A DNA stretch of 37,047 bases from assembly GCF_004366595.1 (NCBI RefSeq), contig NZ_SORE01000043.1, positions 1-37,047 on the forward strand, read 5' to 3'. The stretch is from Paraburkholderia rhizosphaerae (GTDB lineage Bacteria; Pseudomonadota; Gammaproteobacteria; Burkholderiales; Burkholderiaceae). The first letter of the stretch is position 1. The number at the start of each line of letters is the position of its first letter. Positions 32,337 through 37,047 of this stretch are shown here, one piece after another. The notes beneath the pieces are model-generated. The model was not told the DNA's origin, searched no databases, and saw only the letters and a program-made list of their open reading frames with translations. The translations under genes and the position numbers were made by a program.

Positions 32337-33644
32337 TCAGTTCCGGTTTTTTTGAATGTTTCGTTTCAGTTCGTCGAGCAATCGCGAAGCGGCACGTGGC
32401 AGCGTGCGGTGATCGTAATGGCTTTGCTGAGCGGCAACCCTACGCGCCAACTCACTTCTGATCACACGAGTTCTAAGCCCACGAACCTTCGCGTCCAGCC
32501 GAGGAAATCGGGCAAGCACGCGCATACCGGTACGTCGAATTGCGGGCTGCCCCAGTACGAACCGCACCGACTTCACAGTTGCAGCGCCCAAGAAGCCCTG
32601 TGCGCGAAGAGTCACTCGGCGCGCCCAACGTAGACCCACCGACGGATTCGTCAATACGGCTCTCAGTGCTCGTACCGGCAACGTTATGCGCCAGGACGTG
32701 CTCGCATAAACAGCCGCAAGCTCCTGTTCCACAATGCTCGCCCGCTCCGCCGCTAGCACGAGATTCCGCTCGGCGTTTTTCCGGCCCGCCTCCGCAGCTA
32801 TTTTTGCCGCGTCTGCAGCTCGAATGCGGCTCTCAGCATCGGCAAGTCGCGCGACCGCAGCCCGGCCGTCCTCCTCCGCTCGCGTCAGCGCATTGACCGC
32901 GTTCTTTCGAAATTGAGCGGCTTGTGCTTCTGCTTCGCTTGCGCGCAGCCTGGATTCCTGATCTGCATTGAGCACGAATCCATCAAAAACATTGGGCGGA
33001 GTGGAAAACGCCGTCTTCAAGTGCGCGTGTTCCTGTGCGACATAATAACGGTTGAGGCCATCAAAGTAAGCGAAGTCATATTGAGCGGCTGTGAGAACAT
33101 GCTCCCAAACGTGATGCACACTCAGCTGTGACATCGGAGCGGTTGCTTCAATCACCAGAATCCACGGACGCCAACGATTGAAATCCATGCCCTCCAGCAC
33201 GTCCTTCTCAGCCCCTTCCACGTCGATTTTAAGAAAGTGGATTTCTCCGGGCGCATGCTTTTCGCATATCTGCGCAAGCGGCAGCACGGGGGTTTCAATC
33301 GTCTCAACGTTCCAACCATCCTGCCGGCGCTTCTGCGCAATCGTCGCATCGAAAGTCGCGAGCCCAGAGCCGGGAATATCGAAGAACGGCAAAGCGCCCG
33401 CAGCACGACCTGCGCCGACGCGCAGGTTCATGTCACGCGGTCGATGTTTTTGCAGCCGTTCGTAGAAGGCAGACGCCGGTTCAATATTGATGCCGCTCCA
33501 GCCAGCACCGTAGAAAGCACGCGTCACTGAATACAATGTCGGGTCATTCGCGCCCACATCGATGTAAAAGCCACTCTTGACGTGCTTGAGCGCACGCCAA
33601 AGCATGACGTCTTCGAAGTTCTGCGCGTATGAAATAAAGGTCAT
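32337..33644 (-). CDS. FkbM family methyltransferase 2 with coiled coil and basic C-terminal tail
   Basis: A 435-residue paralogue of the protein at 23720-24895. The methyltransferase part has SYAQNFEDVMLWRAL (5-19), GFYIDVGANDPTLYSVT (25-41), GINIEPA (51-57) and HFLKIDVEGAEKDVLEGM (136-153). Residues about 228-312 are Ala/Glu/Arg-rich and heptad-like, a probable coiled coil. They are followed by ASTSWRITLPVRALR (314-328) and a further basic, helical tail of about 105 residues that the first paralogue lacks. The first 45 or so bases of both genes are nearly identical, so recent duplication or recombination is possible. Role: probably O-methylation of a polymer sugar, perhaps terminal. It lies 192 bp downstream of rmd and 11 bp upstream of the large transferase. 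Confidence 0.85.
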   Translation of the reverse strand: MTFISYAQNFEDVMLWRALKHVKSGFYIDVGANDPTLYSVTRAFYGAGWSGINIEPASAFYERLQKHRPRDMNLRVGAGRAAGALPFFDIPGSGLATFDATIAQKRRQDGWNVETIETPVLPLAQICEKHAPGEIHFLKIDVEGAEKDVLEGMDFNRWRPWILVIEATAPMSQLSVHHVWEHVLTAAQYDFAYFDGLNRYYVAQEHAHLKTAFSTPPNVFDGFVLNADQESRLRASEAEAQAAQFRKNAVNALTRAEEDGRAAVARLADAESRIRAADAAKIAAEAGRKNAERNLVLAAERASIVEQELAAVYASTSWRITLPVRALRAVLTNPSVGLRWARRVTLRAQGFLGAATVKSVRFVLGQPAIRRTGMRVLARFPRLDAKVRGLRTRVIRSELARRVAAQQSHYDHRTLPRAASRLLDELKRNIQKNRN

Positions 33645-33836
33645 GAGCTAGAAATTTTATCGACGAGTCACCACGACAAGCGTCGACAGTCGCCTGCCAA
33701 TAGCCACCAGGTTGACCATCCATGTCAGCGAATCGCCGCCTCACGTTTTGAGCAACGCCAGTGCCGTCGCTCACCAAGCGCGTTGCGATGGTACGGCTGT
33801 GCTGCAACGGAAACGATTTTTTGAGATCGCGCACCG

Positions 33837-34742
33837 CTACTTTGGAGCGGTCACCATCCATTTAATAGTCGAGTCGAAATCGATGATCGGAGCATCTGGA
33901 ACCAACGACCGAAGTTTGGCCGCCGACCCCACCAGCTTTTTTACTTCGTTCTGCCTGACAAACGCCGGATTCACACGAACTTCGAGGTCGTGCCCACTGG
34001 CTTCACGCGCCATCTGCACGATTTGTTCCAAAGTATAAGGCCGCTCGCTGCAAACATTGACCGTTTCGCCCGCCACATCACTTTCCAACAAGGCGCGATA
34101 AATCTGCGCGACACGACGCACATCGGAGAAATCACGTGCGACGTCAAGATTGCCGAGTTCGATATACGGTTTTCTTGTCATGAAATGTGAAATGATCTTC
34201 GGAACGAGGAACAGGTCCGACTGCCCTCGACCGGTGTAGTTGAACGGCCGGACCATAACAATTGGCAACCGGTCGAACCACGTACGCACCAAATGCTCCA
34301 TCGCGACCTTACTGGCAGCATAGTGACTAACCGGAGCAGGCGGCACGCTTTCGTCGATGACCCCCGCCGCATTTCCATATACGTTGGCGCTACTCGCGAT
34401 AAGTATCTTGCGCGGCGAATGCCCGACGTCAGCACACGCTTGCAGCAAATTTAACGTGCCCAGAACATTAACGCGATACATCTCGAGCGCGTCGTCATGT
34501 CCGACGAAACTGACCGCGGCAAGATGGACGACCACCGCCGGTCGAATCGCGTCGATTGCCTCGCGGCACTGGTCAAGCGAGGTGATGTCGAGCGTTCGCT
34601 CGCTCGGGCCGACACTACCGATCAGCGTACCTGTGACTGTATAGCCGGCCTCCTCCAACGTACTTCGCACGTATGCGCCGGTGAACCCACGTCCGCCAGT
34701 GATCAGCGCGTGGCGCGCCGCTGTATCAGAACGAGAACCCAA
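33837..34742 (-). CDS. rmd: GDP-6-deoxy-D-mannose (GDP-4-keto-6-deoxymannose) reductase
   Basis: A 301-residue extended SDR with ITGGRGFTG (14-22), ASSANVYG (116-123), YAASK (Y141, K145) and VRPFNYTGRGQ (164-174), followed by IELGNLDVARDFSDVRRVAQ (194-213). The RPFNxxGxGQ and NLxxxRDFxDVRD motifs are typical of Rmd, which reduces the Gmd product to GDP-D-rhamnose; a talose-forming reductase (Tld) remains possible. The start is a TTG at 34740-34742 with GGAGG (34750-34754) 7 nt upstream. It overlaps the end of gmd by 17 bp, so the pair is translationally coupled, as expected for consecutive enzymes. Confidence 0.87.
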   Translation of the reverse strand: MGSRSDTAARHALITGGRGFTGAYVRSTLEEAGYTVTGTLIGSVGPSERTLDITSLDQCREAIDAIRPAVVVHLAAVSFVGHDDALEMYRVNVLGTLNLLQACADVGHSPRKILIASSANVYGNAAGVIDESVPPAPVSHYAASKVAMEHLVRTWFDRLPIVMVRPFNYTGRGQSDLFLVPKIISHFMTRKPYIELGNLDVARDFSDVRRVAQIYRALLESDVAGETVNVCSERPYTLEQIVQMAREASGHDLEVRVNPAFVRQNEVKKLVGSAAKLRSLVPDAPIIDFDSTIKWMVTAPK

Positions 34743-35760
34743 CCTTGTTCCTCCGCAAATCCGCCTCGACCATCATCTTGCACAGGTTTTCAAGCGAGGT
34801 CTTAGGCTCCCAGCCGAGCATGGCCTTCGCCTTTGCAGGGTCACCGATCAGCAGATCGACCTCTGCGGGACGATAGAACTTCGGATTAACCCGCACGACG
34901 ACCTTACCGCTCGATGCATCGACGCCTTGCTCATTCTCCCCAGACCCGCGCCATTCGAGATTGACATTGACCGCCTTAAACGCCATTGAGACGAAATCAC
35001 GCACGGTCTCAGTACGGTTTGTCGCGAGTACAAAGGTATCGGGCTGGTCGGCCTGCAGCATCAGATGCATACCCTCGACGTACTCCTTCGCGAAACCCCA
35101 GTCGCGCTTGGCGTCCAGATTCCCAAGTTCAAGCACGTCCAGTTTGCCTAGCGAAATCTTCGCAACCGAGTCGGTAATCTTGCGTGTCACGAACTCACGG
35201 CCCCGCAGCGGCGACTCGTGGTTGAACAAAATGCCGCTAGCCCCAAACATGTCATACGATTCCCGGTAGTTGACCGTAATCCAGTGCGCATAAAGCTTGG
35301 CTACGCCGTATGGGCTGCGTGGATAGAACGGCGTATCTTCCTTTTGCGGGATCGCCTGGACCTTGCCGAACATTTCCGACGTCGACGCCTGATAGAAGCG
35401 GATCTCACGATCCACGACGCGAATCGCTTCTAGCAAATTCAGCGCGCCGACGCCCGTGATTTCGGCGGTCGTGATGGGCTGATCAAACGATACGCCGACA
35501 AAACTTTGCGCTGCAAGATTGTAGATCTCCCGCGGTTGCGCACTCTCAAGAATACGAATGCACGTACTCAAATCGGTAAGATCGTGCTCGACCAGATGAA
35601 GGTTCGGGTGATTTGACACGCCGAGCTCTTCAAGGCGCCAAAAATTGACCGAGCTTGTCCGCCTATATGTGCCGTAGACTTCATACCCTTTTGCGAGCAA
35701 CAGCTGGGTAAGGTAAGCGCCATCTTGGCCGGTAATTCCTGTTACAACTGCGCTGGTCAA
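34726..35760 (-). CDS. gmd: GDP-mannose 4,6-dehydratase
   Basis: A 344-residue enzyme with all Gmd hallmarks: VTGITGQDGAYL (6-17), LVEHDLTD (56-63), QASTSEMFGKV (124-134) with catalytic T127 and E129, YGVAK (Y151, K155), GILFNHESPLRGREFVTRK (176-194) and LGNLDAKRDWGFAKEYV (212-228). It converts GDP-D-mannose to GDP-4-keto-6-deoxy-D-mannose, the branch point to GDP-D-rhamnose and GDP-L-fucose type sugars. I start at TTG (35758-35760) because AAGGAG lies 6 nt upstream and the product then begins MTSAVVTGITGQDG. An ATG-led frame from 35811 would add 17 residues with no family support. A candidate -10 lies at 35836-35841. Confidence 0.95.
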   Translation of the reverse strand: MTSAVVTGITGQDGAYLTQLLLAKGYEVYGTYRRTSSVNFWRLEELGVSNHPNLHLVEHDLTDLSTCIRILESAQPREIYNLAAQSFVGVSFDQPITTAEITGVGALNLLEAIRVVDREIRFYQASTSEMFGKVQAIPQKEDTPFYPRSPYGVAKLYAHWITVNYRESYDMFGASGILFNHESPLRGREFVTRKITDSVAKISLGKLDVLELGNLDAKRDWGFAKEYVEGMHLMLQADQPDTFVLATNRTETVRDFVSMAFKAVNVNLEWRGSGENEQGVDASSGKVVVRVNPKFYRPAEVDLLIGDPAKAKAMLGWEPKTSLENLCKMMVEADLRRNKVGFSF

Positions 35761-35766
35761 TTCACT

Positions 35767-35772
35767 CTCCTT
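35767..35772 (-). promoter_or_regulatory. Shine-Dalgarno deciding the TTG start of gmd
   Basis: AAGGAG on the minus strand with 6 nt before TTG. A GTG inside the spacing is followed by TGA one codon later, so it cannot be the start. Confidence 0.75.
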
Positions 35773-35835
35773 GGAAGAATATGCTGCCGCGGCAAAGCCA
35801 CGACGCCTCACACTGCGATGGGTGAAAGGCGCTCA

Positions 35836-35868
35836 ATTATAGCCGAGGGTAAACACGCCCCCGGTCAA
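35836..35868 (-). promoter_or_regulatory. Candidate promoter for the gmd-rmd operon
   Basis: On the minus strand a perfect TATAAT (35836-35841) lies about 75 nt before the gmd start. The best -35 (TTGACC, 35863-35868) is 21 bp away, wider than normal, so either an activator helps or only the -10 is meaningful. Confidence 0.35.
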
Positions 35869-35882
35869 ATAAACGCGTGAAG

Positions 35883-36785
35883 TCAATCCAGTCCAGCCAT
35901 GCACCGCGTCAACGCGTCGCGCCAGTCAGGGAGTTGAACACCAAATGTACGCAACAGCCTTTCATTCGAAAGCCTCGAATTGCGCGGCCGCTTGGCCGGT
36001 GTCGGATACTCTTCCGTCGTGATGGGAATCACGACCGGCGGCTCGGCCAACCGCGCCGAGTCGAAAATCGCGGACGCAAACTCAGCCCACGATACAGCGC
36101 CAGCGCAGGTCATGTGATAGATCGCTGCGTGCTGCTCCCACCAGTCCGCATCGCCGCGATGACCCGCAAACGCGTTACGCAATATGTCCGCCGTCCCCTG
36201 CGCGATCGAGACCGCCCACGTCGGTGCGCCCGTCTGGTCCGTCACAACGCGAAGCTCGCGATGCTCCTTCGCGAGGCGCAACATGGTGAGCAGGAAGTTG
36301 CGACCGCGCGCACCATATACCCAGCTCGTCCGAAACACGAGATACCGGCCGCCCACCTGTTCCACCGCGCGCTCGCCCGCGAGCTTCGTCGCGCCATAAA
36401 CGCCCAACGGATGACACACATCGTCTTCGACGTACGGGGAAGGCTTCGCTCCGTCGAATACGTAGTCCGTCGAGTAATGAACGAACACCGAGCTCAGACG
36501 CTTCGCCTCCTCGGCGAATATTCCAGGTGCCAGGCCATTCACGGCCATTGCAGCGTCTGAATCTGCCTCAGCCTTATCCACCGCCGTATACGCAGCCGGA
36601 TTCACAATCAGGTCCGGCTTGACCTCGCGCACTACGCGGCGGATCTGATCTGGATTCGCGAGGTCCAACGAATGTCGTTCGGGCACAATCACGCGCCCCA
36701 ACGCATTCAGCGTTTGCTGAAGTTCAAAGCCGACCTGGCCGCTCGCGCCAGTCAGCAAGATCGTGACTTCATCCGAATCAGGCAT
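35883..36785 (-). CDS. rfbD: dTDP-4-dehydrorhamnose reductase
   Basis: A 300-residue SDR of the RmlD family: LTGASGQVGFEL (11-22), NPAAYTAVDKAE (62-73), VHYSTDYVFDG (102-112), GVYGATKLAGE (128-138, Y130/K134) and RTSWVYGARGRNFLLTMLRLA (152-172, read in two parts). It makes dTDP-L-rhamnose in the last step of the rml pathway. I start at ATG 36785 (MPDSDEVTILLTG); an in-frame start at 36830 would add 15 residues. The ribosome binding site is weak. rmlB, rmlA and rmlC are absent from the window; an IS lies 167 bp upstream where they might be expected. A candidate promoter sits at 36845-36873. It is 122 bp upstream of gmd. Confidence 0.92.
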   Translation of the reverse strand: MPDSDEVTILLTGASGQVGFELQQTLNALGRVIVPERHSLDLANPDQIRRVVREVKPDLIVNPAAYTAVDKAEADSDAAMAVNGLAPGIFAEEAKRLSSVFVHYSTDYVFDGAKPSPYVEDDVCHPLGVYGATKLAGERAVEQVGGRYLVFRTSWVYGARGRNFLLTMLRLAKEHRELRVVTDQTGAPTWAVSIAQGTADILRNAFAGHRGDADWWEQHAAIYHMTCAGAVSWAEFASAIFDSARLAEPPVVIPITTEEYPTPAKRPRNSRLSNERLLRTFGVQLPDWRDALTRCMAGLD

Positions 36786-36844
36786 AAGGACTCGACATGA
36801 ACAAGAATGCCGCGACCTCAATATAGGCACAAAGCAAGCCGAAC

Positions 36845-36873
36845 ATTTTATGTTTGTGATAAGGAAGGGTAAA
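36845..36873 (-). promoter_or_regulatory. Candidate sigma70 promoter for rfbD
   Basis: On the minus strand, TTTACC (36868-36873), a 17-bp spacer and TAAAAT (36845-36850). Initiation near 36838 gives a leader of about 53 nt. It lies between the IS end and rfbD, so rfbD could be expressed without an upstream operon. Confidence 0.45.
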
Positions 36874-36952
36874 GGAGACTAACAAACAGATACAAGTAAT
36901 TCGTTTTCGAGCCGCTCGGTGCTCAAGAAAATACGTCGATGTCCCCAAGGCT

Positions 36953-36983
36953 GGAGGTATCAGGAATTTTGTGTGTCGAGGTC
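36953..36983. repeat. IS256-family terminal inverted repeat (3' end of element)
   Basis: Read on the minus strand the repeat starts GACCTCGACACAC and reaches CTGATACCTCC. It matches the repeat at 161-192 in the first 13 bases and in CTGA, with differences between them. It lies 13 bp past the transposase stop, the normal place for the 3' repeat. Confidence 0.7.
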
Positions 36984-36996
36984 GGTTTAAAAAATC

Positions 36997-37047
36997 TCAG
37001 CTCATGGCGTTCGTGAACCGCTCGCCGAACAGAATGGCGAACTGATT
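36997..37047 (-). CDS. IS256-family transposase, C-terminal fragment
   Basis: The last 16 residues, NQFAILFGERFTNAMS followed by TGA (36997-36999), match the conserved FAIxFGERF end of IS256-family transposases. The remainder is outside the window. Together with the N-terminal fragment at 1-133 it could belong to the same IS type. Confidence 0.75.
   Translation of the reverse strand, partial: NQFAILFGERFTNAMS

Larger units (their letters stand above)
36953..37047 (-). mobile_element. IS256-family insertion sequence, 3' end (runs off the right edge)
   Basis: This is the transposase-end side of an IS256-family element, with the terminal repeat at 36953-36983 and the last 16 codons of the transposase. 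The element lies on the minus strand, as does the one at the left edge, so the two flank the whole polysaccharide region as direct repeats. I cannot tell whether they are identical, because different ends of the element are visible. Confidence 0.78.

Noticed and set aside
33544..33861. A 105-codon minus-strand frame bridging the rmd/FkbM-2 spacer
   Set aside because: It overlaps the 3' end of rmd and the 5' end of FkbM-2 in another frame and matches no family.

Overview
The window reads as a chromosomal surface-polysaccharide (O-antigen type) locus of a Gram-negative bacterium, most likely a member of the Burkholderiaceae (Burkholderia/Paraburkholderia/Caballeronia). That placement is inference. 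It rests on the GC-rich coding style, on the WbpM-like dehydratase, GT4, SDR and sugar-1-phosphate transferase block that resembles wbiI, wbiG and wbiH of Burkholderia O-antigen clusters, and on the IS256-family insertion sequence.

Layout. Both window ends run into an IS256-family insertion sequence: the N-terminus of its transposase at 1-133 and the C-terminus at 36997-37047, both on the minus strand, so the two copies are in direct orientation. Inside, 468-6640 holds an acyltransferase, an O-antigen ligase-type protein and a three-gene gtr-like module (GT2, GtrA flippase, GT-C transferase). A chemotaxis receptor (6630-8294) interrupts the sugar genes. A WecA/MraY-family transferase (8468-9571) and a leftward block at 9568-14775 follow: WbpM-like 4,6-dehydratase, GT4, SDR reductase, WbpL-like initiating transferase. 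This block would make a UDP-6-deoxy-HexNAc and load it on undecaprenyl phosphate. ManC and a GT4 (15156-17816) start the GDP-mannose side. The region 17975-21306 is more A/T-rich and carries an acyltransferase, a zinc-ribbon methyltransferase and a PAPS-type sulfotransferase.

The right half (21513-36785) is almost entirely leftward: rfbD, gmd, rmd, FkbM methyltransferase 2, a 1278-residue three-domain glycosyltransferase, wzm, wzt, an 855-bp non-coding gap, a GDP-fucose synthase-like reductase, FkbM methyltransferase 1, and a 733-residue fusion of a GT4 with a fucosyltransferase-like C-terminal half.

How the genes work together (inference). ManC gives GDP-mannose, Gmd gives GDP-4-keto-6-deoxymannose, and Rmd reduces it to GDP-D-rhamnose. 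The fcl-like enzyme would give GDP-L-fucose or, because the epimerisation cysteine is missing, another GDP-6-deoxyhexose. The multi-domain transferases build the chain on the WbpL-primed lipid, Wzm/Wzt export it, and the ligase attaches it to lipid A-core. FkbM methyltransferases, a sulfotransferase, acyltransferases and the gtr module decorate it. The most distinctive parts are the two paralogous FkbM methyltransferases, which end in coiled coil plus a shared SxSWRxTxPxR tail, the GT4-fucosyltransferase fusion, and the reductase lacking the catalytic cysteine.
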